A stretch of DNA of 64,000 nucleotides. It comes from Anas platyrhynchos. Taxonomy: Eukaryota > Chordata > Aves > Anseriformes > Anatidae. This document shows, in pieces, positions 31,801 through 46,800 of this stretch. The stretch lies in the NCBI RefSeq assembly GCF_047663525.1, contig NC_092589.1, positions 73,715,001 through 73,779,000 of the forward strand. The letters run 5' to 3'. Under the pieces are notes generated by a model. That model had not been told where the DNA came from, did not search any database, and saw nothing but the letters and a program-made list of their open reading frames with translations. The position numbers were made by a program, and so were the translations under genes. Every line of letters starts with the position of its first letter. The first letter of the stretch is position 1.

Positions 31801-34800
31801 TCCAAATTCACTTCTTAACTGAGGAGATATTTTCTGAGATGAGCGTTTTAAAGTTGTTTTTCAAAAGTTTCATCTTGAGGGCTGAGGAAATGATGTTTAT
31901 TCAGAGCAGTTAGGGACAGATCAGTGCCTTCCAGAGCATCTGCGTGTTGCTGGAATTGCTTTGAATTGGTTTAATTGTAAGGTGGCGTGGATCTAGCAGC
32001 AGCAGCAGCCAGGAAGGAAATGGAGAGCGAGAGGTGAGTGAATGTAGTCGGATAATGCGTCAGTTGTTGCACAATGCCGACGTGTTTGCTGAACTTGGTG
32101 TGCTGCTTGGCTTACACCTGCGCTGCTGAATCGAGGCAGGCAATTACGAAACCCTGCTGAAACAGGTGGGGGTCAGTTGCGATGCATTTTGTGGTTCCTA
32201 AACTACACGTACCTGGGAAGGCTCGTCATTCTGTCCATTTTTTGAGCTGAGTTAGGTATGCATTAAAGAAATTATCCTGCTGTAGAGCACCGGTTATTCA
32301 TAAAGTGTTACAAAGCTGCTGGGAAGAATAAAGGTCCCTATCCTGAGCCTCTAAGTAAAGGACAAAGTAAAGAGAGAGAGATCTTTGTAGGCAGTACTTG
32401 GTACAAGTGTTCAAAGCCTTGAGTGAAAGTCCTGATAAAGTCCTCCCATGCAGGTTTACTGTGTGTGGAACTTATCTGCATGCCTTCCCACTGTGCTGCT
32501 TATTCCCAGGTATGTTTTTCATATGTTTTTATTTTATTTTTAGCCTCAAGGCTCTCTTCAGAGGTCTGTGTTAATGCCCTACTCTAAGATGGAAGTAGAG
32601 GAGCGGAGGGAGGCTGCAGTTCCTTGTCTCTTTAAGGACAAACAGTGAGTCTGCAACTTGGGTTTGTCTCGAGCCCACGTAGGGAATGCAGGCAGCGTTC
32701 CTTCTGTTTGATTTGTAACAGGGTAATGAGCACTTGCACCTACCAGCAGCTGTGGGAGGGGATCTCAGCCCTCCCTGATACTGCTGCTTCTGTTCCAGGG
32801 TAGCGCTCCGTGCTGCTCCTGATCTCCCAGAAAGATAAAATAAAAACAAAGTTGGTTGGAGCGGGATGGCTGTGACCCCCATCCCTGCTCACAGCTCCCT
32901 GAAATCTCATTAACCTTCCCTCGGAAGGATTTCTCAGTCAGTGAAACTCAGTTACATGTTTAAGAACGGTTATTACATACAAATTGATTTTTTTTTTCCA
33001 GTATTGAGGGATTGAGTGCGCTGTGGTTAACTTTAAACTATTTTCAAGTTCAGAAAAATACAGCTTATTAAGTGACTGTTATGAGAGAGAATAGAGCGTG
33101 ATGGTGACAATTAATGTTTTGTTAATTTTTACTGTGCCACAGTTTGGAAGCAGGAGTGTTTTTTCAGAAACATTGGAAGAAAGGGCAAGCATCATGAGAT
33201 GGCGTTGGTAATGCCTGGCAAAATACATTTTAAAACAAAGCTTTTGGACAGTTATCTGAACTGCTCTTTTATTTGGAGGAAAAAAAATAAAAGGCATGTC
33301 TTTTCATAGAAGTTTTTTGAATTACTGTAATTTTATTGAGAGCATTGTGACCTCCTAGCAGTAAAATAAAATTAATAACCTTGTGTTGGAAATTAGTGGA
33401 GTGGCTTCGAGACTGTCCAGAGCACTTAATTGTAACAAACTTTTTGTTGCAAGATGAAGCTATTACAAGAGCTTTATCTCTCATGTGTACGTGAAAATAA
33501 AGCTGTTTCTATTTTTTTTAATTAAACCCGTGGAATGGAAGCCTATGGAAACAGTGTGGTAAAAGTGACGTTATGTACCTTGCTGTTCGTGTTCTGTTTT
33601 CAGCAGGGATGTATTGCCTGCTCACGTAGACCCTACTGAGCTACAGGGATGTACAGGCAATGTGTTGGAGAATTCGAGTTAGTGCCATTCAACCTGATGG
33701 ATTCAAGGTTAACATATGATGGTTTAGTTACAGCTTCATGAGCAGTTAAAGCACTCTTGCAGCAGGGACAGGAGCTTGAGAGAGGAATGAGATAGAAGAC
33801 ACTGAGTGGGGTCATCACAGACTGCAAGGTGAGGGGTTAGGGCTGATGGTGGTGGTGGTTCTTTCAAGTCACGCTGGTGAAGAAGGTGCAGTTCTGCTTA
33901 GATTTGAACAAGCATAGACCAGGGCTGCCTTGTCCTGTGTTCCTGCTGCTGAGGGAGCTCGGCTGGAAGCCACCTCACACGCATGTGCCTCCATCCAAAA
34001 ACAAGGGAGGCCGTGCTGGTTGGACCATATCAGGATTAGACAGTGCCTGAAGCAGGACCTTCATTTCCTTCCACAGCAGAAAGATTTCTGCCCGCACCGT
34101 TTTTTAAATGATCATATGATTTAGAAGATTAAAGAAGTGCTTTCAGATTTTCACCTTTACTTAACATTTCCCTTGTACAGAAAATTACTTCTAAGAATTG
34201 TAAATAGAAATATGTTGGTGCTGACGCATTTCAGACTCAAAAGGTGCCTTTATCTTGGTCTGCTATTTTCAAATAGTTGAACCAGCCTAGTTGCTCACAA
34301 CAATAAAATGTGAATAGTGCCTAGAGAATATGCAGGGGTTTTATCCTCACTTGTTTAGTTCTTGTGCATCCTTTCAGAAGTTGTTACAGATGTGGATGCA
34401 TCCCTGTTCTATTACCTTGGATGTCTCCCAAGGGTACCAGGACCCTGATGCTGGCTGAAGGTGTGACTGACCAGGTATGCCACTGGTTCAGAGGCTTCTT
34501 GGGTGAAGGCCCTCCTCAGTTTAGTTCAGCTGGATTTTGAGTCTGAGAGACCAAAGAGAGCAGAGAACGAAGGAGAGGCTGAAAGGGAGTGAAAGGTAAC
34601 CAAGTTGTCTTCTTTTTTTTTTTTTCACTTAGTGAATTGCAGAGTTGAATTAGCAAAGCATAGCAATAGTTAATGTTGCTCCTTACTTAACTTCTCCAGT
34701 TTTCTAACATCTGCTGTATTTCTCCTGATAACTAATCACAAGTTTCTTTTTTTTTTTTTTTACAGGGATAAGTATATTCATGTCTAATTATGAATTCCAG

Positions 34801-37800
34801 TTGTTTTTATGATTACAGTTTTTTACCCTAAACTACCGTACAGATTGTAAAGGGAAACAGTTCTAAGGATCTCTGTCGCAGTCTTGTTCGTGTTGCTTCC
34901 ATCGTGCTTTTTGTAGTACTGAAACTGATGCATCACTTACAGCTGAGGACCTCTAATTATTTTTTGTGAGCTATATTATCTCAACTTTTATGGTCTTTTT
35001 CAAAAAGCTATTACCATATCAGTGTTTAAAAAAAAAAAAAATGGCTGAAGGGTATTTTTAAACATCTTTTTTATTGTTTCTCTCACTAATGAAAAAAAAA
35101 ATACCTTTTTTTTGTCCTCTGCGGGAGCATTGTGACTTCTGCAATGGCTTGCCAAAAAGTTCAAATATCAATAGACACAAAAGAGCAGATATACTGGGTC
35201 AGGTCTGATGTCATCCTGACACGATATGGCAAATGAGTATATGCCTTAATGATAAGACAAGCATAGATTGTGCTTCTTTTGCATATTTTTCCAGTTGCCA
35301 GTGGCTTTCAGTTCAGTGACTTCTTCAACATAGTATCCTATGGCAAGGAGTTCACCAGCTCTGCTAACCGTAATGCATAATCACCTTTGTTTTATATCTG
35401 TTTCTGATTTATTTTATTTTATTTTTTCCTCCTCAGTTGTTGAGCTGGAGGAGGCAGTAAACATTGTCATATCTGTCCTGTCACTTAGGTATTTTACAAC
35501 CTTCTGTTACCTCTCTTTGCACTTCTCTCTCTCTTCCAGGGTAAAGATTTGTGGCTTGTATTTTGGATGTAAATCTTATCGTAGTTTCGATGGCGTTTGT
35601 TGACCTTAATTGAATGTTTCCTAGATGTCCCTCTCTGGTAGGCGGGGGCCAGGACTGTGTATCATACTTAAGGTTGTATATACCCTAAGCTTAGGTGGTA
35701 AAATAACATGTTTCCTTTGTTTACTCATAACATTTGCTTTGCTTTTTATCAATAATAAGTGTTCAGCCGACATTGTCATAGAACTGTTTCTCACAATAAC
35801 AAGATCTCAGTCCTGAGACGTAGCGGTCAGCTTTCATATACATATGAAACTAGGATAGTCCCCAGTACTCTTCTTCATATCCTGAATTTCTCAAGTCATT
35901 CTGTTGTCCACTTGATATTCATAGCTCTTCAGGATGCCCTTGCTACCCAGAAGAGCTTAGTATCATTCAGAAACTTTATTTTACTTCTCATTCCATTACT
36001 CAAGTTGCTTATTAGTAAAACTTTGGTATCACACTTCAAACACTGACTCCTACAGATTGCTTGGTGATTTTTTTTTCCACTGTGAGATTGGTCTGTTCCC
36101 TCCGCCTTCTAGCCACGTACTTAGTTTTGCAATATTTAAGTGGCTTTTCTAAAAGATTTGTAAGAGGAACTTTTCAAAAACTTTTTGGAAACCATAAATT
36201 GTATTGCTAGGATCTCCTTTCATATGTTTACTTTCTTTAGAGGGCTCAGGTTTGTAAAGCTCAATTTCCCTTTACGAAAGTCTCACTTATTATCCGTGGC
36301 TGTATGGTACTTATCTGCCCTTTATTATAGGTTATTGGAGGTATGCTTTGGAATAAAACTGAATACAGGTGTTTTAGTGGTTGGTGGTGTCCTGAATGAC
36401 TTGCCTGCATCTGTTCTGGAATGGCTGTGTTCTGTTTTCCTCAGAGGTCCCCCACATCAATTTGATAAAGTAAAACTAATAATTCAGGAGTGTTGGGCTC
36501 CAAGACTTTCATGTCCTATTGATTTCATCTAAAATTAACTGTGATTTGTGTGGGTGTCATTCTGTATTAAAATGGCTAGGTTTTGACTTTTTTCAGCCTC
36601 CTGTTGCAGGCTTGCTGATACAGCTCTGGGTATGGCCCCACTATAAGCTTGATAATTTAGGTGATGTAGATTAAGAGGTTATTATAGTTAGTCATACTAG
36701 TTTTGTCAGCACAATTGAGAAGGTTCAGCTATCTTTTGTCCCATTTACCCTTAATCTCATTGCTGCCAAACATGCTCTGGAAGTTGGGCTTGCTACTGAG
36801 AACTTGGACAGGCCTTTGTTGGTTGTGAACTGCCTGGAGTTTTAAAGGTTAAGAACAAGATGTTACTCAAAGCCTTCTGGTATTTTGATTACTTCTATGA
36901 ATATTTACTGGACAGAAGCAATCTCTTTGGAAAACAAGTAGGATTAGATTATTCAGCTGTAAACATTTCAGTGAAGAGGCTGACATGGACGTGACGTCCT
37001 TATGGATCAACTTGGGGTAACGAGGGCAATTCTCACAATAATAGGTGTTAAAATTAGAGCATCTATTTAGTTCATTGAATTTTGTTGCTTATGTTACCAG
37101 TTCAAAGTCTTTCACCAGTGTTTTATTACGTGACTTACCTCCTTGAAACATGACTTCCAGTTTAAAAAAAAAAATCTTAAAAATTTTAAAAATCTAATAT
37201 TCATCACCTGTTATTTGAGAATCGGTTCTGTAATGTAACAAAGTAAACTTGTTCAGAGGTCCTCAGTTCAAGACTTCAGTAAATGAGTTGTCTGTAACAT
37301 TGTTTAATTTTCCTGATTGCATAAACTCTTAAGACGTCAGCCTTTGCATAAGTGCATGCATACATAGCTTGCATTAAGGGCTGGTGAAAGGAAACAGTAA
37401 CCTCTTAGTACACAATTTAGAGGATGGAAAATTATCAAGCAGCAAACTCAGAAGCTCTCAGAGCAGTGTTTATGCCCAGCCCTGTTACTCTCCAGATTTA
37501 CTGGAACAGGTCTAATTCCTTGAAGCTCCATATGCTCGGTTCATAACCTTAACTCAAGACTTGTATGCTACGTGCATTATGTGTATCTCTGTGATGGGTG
37601 CAAACTTCTGACGTAGGGATAGGAAGGGGACAACGTGCTGAAAATAGTGAAAATTTTGTGAAAATGTCTTTAAAGTGGTCATGGCACTTTGTAGGCTGCT
37701 AAAACTGTCACTCTGTGCTCCTTATTGAAAGGAGCCTTTTCTTGTGCAACCAAGCAGTGTGCTCCTTCAGGTAAATTCTTGGTATCTGGAGTGCAGGATG

Positions 37801-40800
37801 GTTTTATGGATCTGGTCATGTTGCTTTTTTTCTTGAGTGTCTGCTGGAGCTGTATTTTAAACTTCTTGCCTCTGCTTTTCTGACTAGCCTGAAGGTATAA
37901 AGGGCATAGGAGGCTTGGACTTCCTTCTGTTCTTCCTGCTGATTGAGGTAGAATGATGGGAAACCTTCTGTTCAGTCTGCTTATTAGCTTTTTGATAGTT
38001 TTTGGTTGTCCTAAAAATTGTCAATTCTCAAAGTTATTTGCTCTGCATACAAAATAAGACTATTGGCATTAGTACGTGTGGTATTTTTCCCTAAAACTAA
38101 GCTGTGTTTGTTGCAGCTGAGGCAAGTTTCTGACGATTAAAACTTCTGTTGTTTACAATTCCAGATGTGTGTTCATCCCTCTCTTCCAGATCTGCACATC
38201 TCTAATAAATGTGTAACCTTGTCTGATTCCCCAAGAGGATGTAGAAGAAGAAGAGAAAAATCTCCCTGAAGTATTCTTTAAGCTCGCTTGTTGGAGCCCA
38301 CAGAACCTTAGACAAAAAGGTTGGGCCTAAAAAAGTGTAATTTGTTGAGCTTACCTACAGATAAAATGGAGCCTCATGTATTTTCAAAAGCAAGTAAATA
38401 AAACTTTTCAAGCACTTTAAATAGTGGAACAATGAAGACCACTTCTGCTCCTTCTGTCCTCTTTTGAAGGGAGTAAGATGGGAATTACTTGTGAAGGCTG
38501 AGGGGAGAGGAGCACATGTGCCAGAAAGGAAGGCTTTTGGGTATGGGTGAGCATCAAAAATGTGCAACTAAGTCGAGCATGGCCGAGTTTTTGGCCACCA
38601 ATGATATGGAAGCTGTGGAAACTGAATCCAGCCTGTGGGCGGCTTCATTCTGTGTCTGGGTGCCCAGTGCTCCTCGCCCTGCCTCTGATGGGTGAGTGGG
38701 ATAGGTGCTGGGACTGACACGAGACCTTTCATTTTCCCCTGTCAGAGTGATCAAACATGGGGACAGGTAACAGTGCCTTGATACATGGCTTATTGTTGGT
38801 GAGATGAGTTTAAAAGCTCATGGATGCATTACGCCTTTGCTTTTCAAAGCTCTCTAATACCTTTTTTAGGAGAAATGCACTGTTGTTAGGGATTTTACCC
38901 ATCAAATGAGAAGTCACTTTGAGCAGAGGAAACTCATTTTTCCCCACTTGTCTCCCTGTAATCCCATCTCAAAGGGCAGTGTATGAAGGGCTCTTAGGCT
39001 TCAATGGCGAGCTGTGATCTGGAGTGAGAAGAAGCAGAACTTTTGTCTGCTTTGCAGACCCTGAACCTTTTTGCCTGACAGAGCAAGGATTCCAGAGCTG
39101 AGATCCAAATGCGGTACAATTCCTATTGTATGCTGTTCAGGGTAAAGCTTTGCAAGGAATTTATTTATTGGGTAAAAACAAAGGGTATTCCTGCATGCTC
39201 GGGGTCTGCAGGGGCACATGCCAGTTCTGTGGCAAGGCAAATCCACTTGTGTGAAAGAGGGATCCTTGGAAGAGGAAGGCAAAACAAAAAAAGGACCTGA
39301 TTTATCCACAGCTTGCTCATTAGGAATACATTGCTGCTTTTGTTAGGCACAGTAATTCTACTATTCAGGCTCTAGCTAGGCTTTCTGTTATTTTTTTCTT
39401 GTGCAACCAATTTCTTCCCAACAAGACTTGGTGCAATCTCACAGGTTATCCCTAAATAAATAGGAAGTCTTTTTTTCCTGTGTACAGCACACATCTTTCC
39501 TACTCAGGGTGATGTTTCACCAGGAGCTTTCTGCCTAAACCAGGACGGATGCTGTCTATTTTCTCTTCCTCCTCCCAAGGTTTTGAATTCCACAAGTTAA
39601 TGTGTTAATGATGAATTATGACAGAGGGGAGTGCCTGGGGGTAGTTCCGAATAATGTGAATAGTCTGGACTTTGGCTTCAAATTAAGCAAGTTCTGGTTC
39701 TCGTTACGTTCCAGACAGATACCTATAAACAAGCACTCATCTTGCTAATGCCCTGGTACCTTGTGGGGTTGTTAATCAACTGAGACCATTGCAATATGCC
39801 AAGATTGGGAAGGAATTCATGATGTAGTTTTGCTCTGATGGAGTTTAATCAATCGTAGTTAGATTTGATCCAGAGTTGTTCCTTTCTGTGTGTACAATGC
39901 AATCACTGCTTGGCACCGCATCTTAATTCTGTGTTCATCTGAAGGGGTCCCCTGCACGGCGTTGCTTTCCCAGAGCATCATTGCCATGGCTCCGTGTCTG
40001 ACCTGGGTGTTGTGTTTACAGATCCAGAGGGCTTAATTTTTGCTCCTACCGCTCGCCTCATTTTTCTTTTCCTTGATGCTGTTCTCAAGCTGTTCACAAA
40101 ACAGCGCTCCTGCAGCTGTGACTGGAAAGCTGTTCCCAAACCTCAGCTCTCAGGTTGCTGCAAAACACCTTTAGTTTCTAGCCTCATTTTCTCTGTGGTC
40201 AGTTTTTATTTGACCCAGTGCCAGCTCTAATTTACCTTTTATAACTTTTTCCTTTTTTTTCTTTTCCCTTCCGATTTGTCTTGTCTTCCCCCGTGAGCCC
40301 TTTGGAAGCTTTTTGGCACCATAAGGCGAAGGGTGTTGGCCGTGGTTGCAGGGAGGATGCAGACAGGGAAGAAAGGAGAGGATCAGCTGGCACTCATCAG
40401 GGCTGGCCAGCAGGCAGATGTGAGAACTGGGGCAGTGTGTCACAGCACGCCACAGATCTTTAAAGACAGGGCAGAGCATCTTGTTAAAAGCCTCCTAGCA
40501 GAAACACTGGGAGTCATATCCTGTGAGGCTTTGCTTTATGGGATTAAGGAAAGCAAGCTCTCTTAGTCACCCCTAGGTCCCCTCCACGTTCTCTTAGCCA
40601 CTTTCTGTTTCTCCCAGGGCACTGCTAATCCATTTTCACGTTATTTCTAGGGATTTCTCTGATCAACACAGTCAGTTTAGGGCAGCTACCGAGCAGCAGT
40701 GCCCCTCAGCTGTGCTGCAGAAATGCCTGCGGGGCCGTGCTGTGGGTTGGGTCGGGAAGCTGATCTCATCTGATCGGCTTGAATCGAGCAGTTGGCTTCA

Positions 40801-43800
40801 TCTGGCTTTAGCCCAGCACAAGCTCACAGGTAATGTTTGAAGTGAGAGGCTTGTAGCAGCACGTCTTGCTTTAGGAGGCTGATACCCGATTTGTTCAAGC
40901 ATCGTAGGTGACTTTAATAAAAACAGTGCTGTGGCTCATAGCTGTCACTGCCTGTTTGAAATCCCCAGGTTGTTTTCCTCCCTGTTTCTGTAGCAGGGCT
41001 CTGTAGTCCCCATTACTGAACTGAATTGTCTGGCCAGTCTTTAATGCAGTCACCTTTTATGATACACCAGATCTATGTGCTGGCAGCGTCCCTTAGCTTT
41101 GCATTTAAAAGAAAAAAGTTTAATTTTTAGAAATAATACACACGTCTTGTTGTGGCAAATTTAGTTCTGAACAGTAGAGGTCTCCCACAATTTTTTTCTT
41201 CAAAAAAAAAAAAAAAAATCTGAAGACAAATTACCAAACTACTTTGCATCCCTCCCTTAGGGAGTTGGTATTGCCTTTTAACCTTGTTTTCATTGCCTTC
41301 TGAATTGTCACAGTGCCTTACACAACAGTGAGTTGAAACTGGGTGGGCAGTTGCTGAGCCAAATACTCACCATATCTTTTTCTGTTTAGAAATCTCACAT
41401 TTAATACCTATTTTAAGTATGTGACCAGCCCTAGCAGATCAGGAGAACTTCAAAGTATCCGTGCAGTTTACCAATTACACAAAAAATGTGAAACAAGCTT
41501 GCAAGCTTATTTTGAAGCCCTACAAGACTCGGATCAGAGACAGGGGATTGAATTATCCTCTCTCGTCTCTGTCTCAGGGATGATAGGACAACTAAATTAA
41601 TCTTCAGAAGGAATCCCGTAAAGCTGTTTAGCATCATATTGAGTTTCTGGGAAGACAGGCTCTGTAGAATTAAGGAGTTCAGGAGAAGTTGATAACATTT
41701 GTGTGGTTCAGCATCACCGTGTGCTGCTTTGACTTTCTTTGTCTGCTTTACTCGTTTGTAGCTGATCAGGTGTTGTCCATGTTCATGCTCTCTTTCTGCC
41801 AAATCAGCCAGAGTTTAAAACATTATCCTGTGCTCACGTCTGATCCAGCTTTAGTTTGAATTTGTGGTTGATCTGATGGTGTTTGTGATGGTGTTTCTCT
41901 GGCCTCAGACAGTTTAGTGGCTGCACGTTAAAGTTTCTAGATAATTCATTTGGATTGTGTGCTAACAGATGCTCGTAGATTGCTGTGCTGTCGCTGTTCC
42001 TGTGATAGATTACAGTAATCACACACAGACAAACTCAGAATAAGTAAACAGAAGTAGTCGTTGTCTTCCACCATAACCTTTTAGAAATTTGCCAAAAGAG
42101 AATGTTTCCATGTATCATAACCACTGTCTTAGCTAAGATGAGGCCATCACTTTGTTAAAAGTAGAGTTCAGATTTTAGGCTGACTTAGGATGTGGCTGAT
42201 GTGACTTAGGATGGTGGCTTTCACACTAATTTTTTCTTGGTGTGAAAGACTACTTTGACCAAGGCTAGCCTGGTCTTGCTGAATGCAGAAATACACCTAA
42301 AGTTCTGTCAATGGGAATTGCTTCCATGCCTTGTCACGGTGCTGACAATGTATATGTCAATATAAATGCAAAATTGTTTCCAGCTCCATTCTCTCCTGAA
42401 AGGAAATGTAAGGAAATCTTCTTGGCTGGTTTGTTTATAACGGATACAGTCTTACTCAGCTACGTGGTTTACACAGAAGTATTAATTTTTCCCTCCTTTT
42501 CCCCCTCAGTAGGAAAAACCTAAATGAAGGCGACTTATAAAAGGCAAGCATTGCAAAGAGGAGGAAAATGCATCGTAATTTGAATTGAGCAGATAGCTGT
42601 TGATCTAGCCTTGCTCTTTAGTTGCATAAAAAGTTTTGCACTATTTTTTTGTACGCAGTAGTTGGTGCAGTGAAATGGGAGGCTTGCTGGAGTTGACTGT
42701 GAAATGGCAGGTGGCATCAGCAAGCAAAGATGGGGTTCACAAGTGTTGGTTGCTTCATGGCAATGGGAAAATCATAATGGTTTCCTTTTAGGTAGTAAAC
42801 AATATTTTGTACTGACTTGTTACTTGTCCTGTGTGGAGCCGGGAGTCGGAGTCAGTGATCCTTGTGGGTTCCTTCCAACGCAGGATATTCTGTTTTTTAG
42901 TTTGCTTTTTGTCAGAGTGATTAATCAGTCCTTCTCATTATTTTTTGCAGAGCAAATTCGATTAAAGAATATAAGAAATGTATATGGAAGATGCTTGTGG
43001 TATCGCTTGCGACTGTTAAAACCACAGCAGAACATAATTCCCACTGTAAAGTAAGTATATTCCACTTGCATGACTTCCGTTAAAACAATTCCTACATCCT
43101 ACTTTTATAAAGCTATTTTTCTTAATCAAAGCAGCTGGAATTATTTGCATTGTAGTTTTTGTCATAGAAGAGACATTTGCAATTTACTATATTTGAATAA
43201 TACCGAATATTTTTTATCTAGTAGGGCTTGAAATCAAAATGAATGCTTTATCCTTTATAAAAATGTGTTAAATGAAACCAGTGAACCTTCGCACTAATAA
43301 ATATGTAAACAATGCATGCATTTGTTCAAAAAATGCTCTTCCCTCAAAGAAATTAGTGGTGCTAGTGATATCTTTTGGTTTAGATATTTGATGTGTAAAT
43401 ATGTATATTCAAATATACAATAGTCATAATTCGTATATTCAAAGCTGAAGAAAAAAGCTGAAAAAGAAGTTGGAAGTCAGGTCAGCTGCTTTATCTGTGC
43501 CAAAGGTGGAGTTATAAGTGAAATACTCATACCTGCTTTAAAGAGCTTTCAATATTTCTCGCTGTTTGAATATTTCCTTGTAGACTGATACTCGTAGAGT
43601 TATACTAGACTTAATGTACGTGTTAAAAATTCTTTCTTCCAAACAGGAAAATAATCCTCCTTGCTGGATGGGCATTATTTTTGTTTCTTGCATACAAGGT
43701 TTCCAAAACAGACCGAGAGTATCAAGAATATAACCCGTATGAGGTTCTACATTTGGATCCTGTAAGTAACAGCATCTTTCAGTAGTGTGTGCTACTGTAT

Positions 43801-46800
43801 GCTTTGTGTCCAGATGTCAAATTTAAGGCTTATTTTTTTAAAACAGAAGTTAACTCCAGTGAACGCATCTAATGGTTTTGTTCTTTTTTTGGCATCTGAA
43901 AATTGCTGCTGTTCCTTGTGAAGTCCATCATTAGATGTTCTGTGTATATCTATACTAATGTATGACTTTCGCATCTAACACATTCAACATTCAAATGACT
44001 TCCTTAATGCAATGAGGTGGATTTTTCAATAATTTCAAGGCTTACTTTGCTGTTACTTTTCTCCCTTTTTACAGTAAGAAAGATTCTGCTGTGTATGCCC
44101 GGTAGAAAACCCTCTCCATAGCCATTTTCAGGGGTGCTGCCGCATAAGCGGTATAAGCAAAATGCTGATTACTTTGTTATATAGTGATATTTCTCTTGTA
44201 AAGGGAAGAGTTTGGTGAAGGGTATTGGTGATGTGCATTTTGGAGTAGTAAAGGTTACCTTGAGTCTCTGTGAGTAGAGCGTTGAAAACCATAAATTCTA
44301 TGTAGTAATACAAATCAATTAGTTTATTGAACTGAAAAAATATAGCATTGCTATAGAAAGCAGATGTGCAATGCTTTCTTTATATTGAAGGTCTGATTAA
44401 AAATGCATGTAAGAAGTGATAAGTCTGGAGGAGACAAACAGACCTACTGGGCATGTATTAAACTCCTTGTCTTAACTGCAGTACCTCAAGCAAATTCTCC
44501 AGTGATGGTAATTATTTCCTACTCTTTTGAGTATCAACAGAGTCATCTTTTTAGTTCTGAAGCCTGACACATTACACTCTACAGCCTAAGGAACCACACT
44601 CCGAATACAGCTCAGCACAAGAATAAGGAAGAACTTTGAATGTACCCCTGTTTTGATTACACTTGACGTGTATTGTTAGCGTGGGAGAGCTTAATATGAA
44701 TACGAACGTTTACAAATACAGCTCTTGCAAGTAATGACATGGCTTGTCAGCATCAGGATAGGCATCGCTGGTGCTGCTTTCCATGCTAAGAAAGCCGTTG
44801 TAGCAGATGCATAGACCTCAGCCTGTTTCTTGCTAGGCAGGTAGAACAAGGATTGTCTGTCAAGAGCAGAGACAAGTTATTTAAATTCAGCCTCTGCTCA
44901 GTTCCTCTGTGAATTGACTGATTGCTGACTTACCTTTTCTACTGACACACGGGAGCAAGATAAATTTTTGCTATTGAATAGTATCTGTTGGAACTGCACG
45001 GTTTAACTGTTTGTATATCTGGGTTAACTTTGGTTAAACAAAGCAGGCTAGGGAGTAGGTCACTAGTGGATTTTCTTTTGTTGTCTTTAGAAAATTCCAA
45101 TGACCCAGAGGGAAAAAAGTGTGTAGGTACTGAATTCTAACTTGATGTTTATTAAGGAAAGTTTGTCAGCATACTGAGGACACATGCAAATTTGCCAGGT
45201 TGTATTGAAAACAATACGGGAATGCTCAGAGAACTGGTGCATAGCAGGAGCGTAAGGACAAGTTGAATTAAAACTAGAGATGTTCCATGGTGGCTGAAGA
45301 TAAGTAGTTGAAGTAGGGGTAGTAGAATCTAAGATTCCAGAGAATTATAGTGTTTGCGACTTGTGCTGTCTAAGGATGTCTGTTATATTCCCCTAAAAAA
45401 CTTCTGCACTGAGCTTAGGTGAAAGTTTAGAGTGGCTGCCAACCCTGTTGATGAATGGTACACCTGCTGAAGTGTTGTTAAGTCATGGAAATGTTGCCAT
45501 TAAAGAAAAGGGCAGGAAAAAGAAAAAAAAACTTTCATTTTTTTCAGAAAAAAATAATGAAAGGGTTGTAGATGCAAGCATTTGAAAGTTTTGATGAACA
45601 ATAATTCATTTTCTTTGCATTCACAGCAAGGCCGAGGTTATTTTTTAATCTTGTATTAGCATACAATGAGGCTTTTCCTCTAAAAGTGAACCACAATATG
45701 AACAAAGTCCAGTTAATGCACCTGTACCTTGTTTTATATATCGTATCAACACAATAGCTCTTTTTGGAGCACATCACTTACAATTCACAGATATATAGGG
45801 CACTGGGATGATATTACTGGTTTATTGAACAAAAGCCCTTACAGCCACTTTGTAGGTGGGATCCGAGGCAGAAAGATGAAGCACAATACTAATTATAACT
45901 TTAAATTCCTCAAAGAAGGCAGTCAGGGCCTTAAACTTTAATGTAAGCAGGTGATGTAGGAAAGCTCTGTGTTCCAGGCAGGGAGCTGATTGACATGAAC
46001 TATTCCAGGCTGTTAAGCATTTATATAGGTAAGGTCTAGTCTCTGTAGCCTAGCATTAGAAAATGAAAAGTAAGCAATTAACGATACATGGGAAGTTTAT
46101 CCTCAGTTTATCTGGCATCACGTGCTAGCCTCTGGTAGAGGAAGAAAAACACAGGGTTTATTTATTTTTATGTGCAGGATTCATGTGAGCCATGGAAACC
46201 CACCTCTTCCTTCCCAGTGAACTGATCTTTTTTACACTTTCTAGCTTCTGTTGCTCCTCTGTCATTCTTTGTATGGTCTTGAGATGGCTGTTATTACCAG
46301 CTCTAATTTATTGTGGATTAAATTCATCCCGGGTGTTAAATAAAGCAGGCATGCTGTTAAAATATAGTGTTGGAAAATGATAGATACTTTGCATAAAAAG
46401 AGATAAAGTAACACAGTAAACCAAGCCTTAGGGTAGGTTGATTTCTGGCTTAAATGTATTAAACTGTATCATTATTTTAAAGTAACTTCTTGTGTGTTTT
46501 TTATATACTTAATGCCAGCCTGTTAGACCACCAAGTGTTGAAAAGCCCTGTGGGTAATGGCTCTGTGAAACTTAGCAGATAACTTAGTAGAAAAAACTTT
46601 GTCTGCACTTAACATTAGTCAAGGAAATCCACAAAATTGTAATGAAGTTCACAGTCCAGCCTGAAGTTTGGTGCACATGGGTGTGGGCTGGTGGCATTTA
46701 ACGACGTGCTGTAGTAGAATAAGGATCAGTCTTTTTCTCAATTAATGTATTCTGTTTATTCAAGAAGTTTGAAATTATTTATGAATAGAATGATTCTGGT

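Larger units (their letters stand above)
28843..42950 (+). other. SEC63: SEC63 intron 1 (14.1 kb)
   Basis: No internal gene recognised. It contains a T20 run at 31067-31086, T-rich tracts at about 34613-34625 and 34746-34762, an old CR1-like antisense fragment (about 35440-36540) and a CR1 3'-end remnant (42828-42897) close to the acceptor. The acceptor is TTTTTTGCAG. Open frames such as 34 kb to 36.5 kb are AT-rich noise or repeat-derived. Confidence 0.8.
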
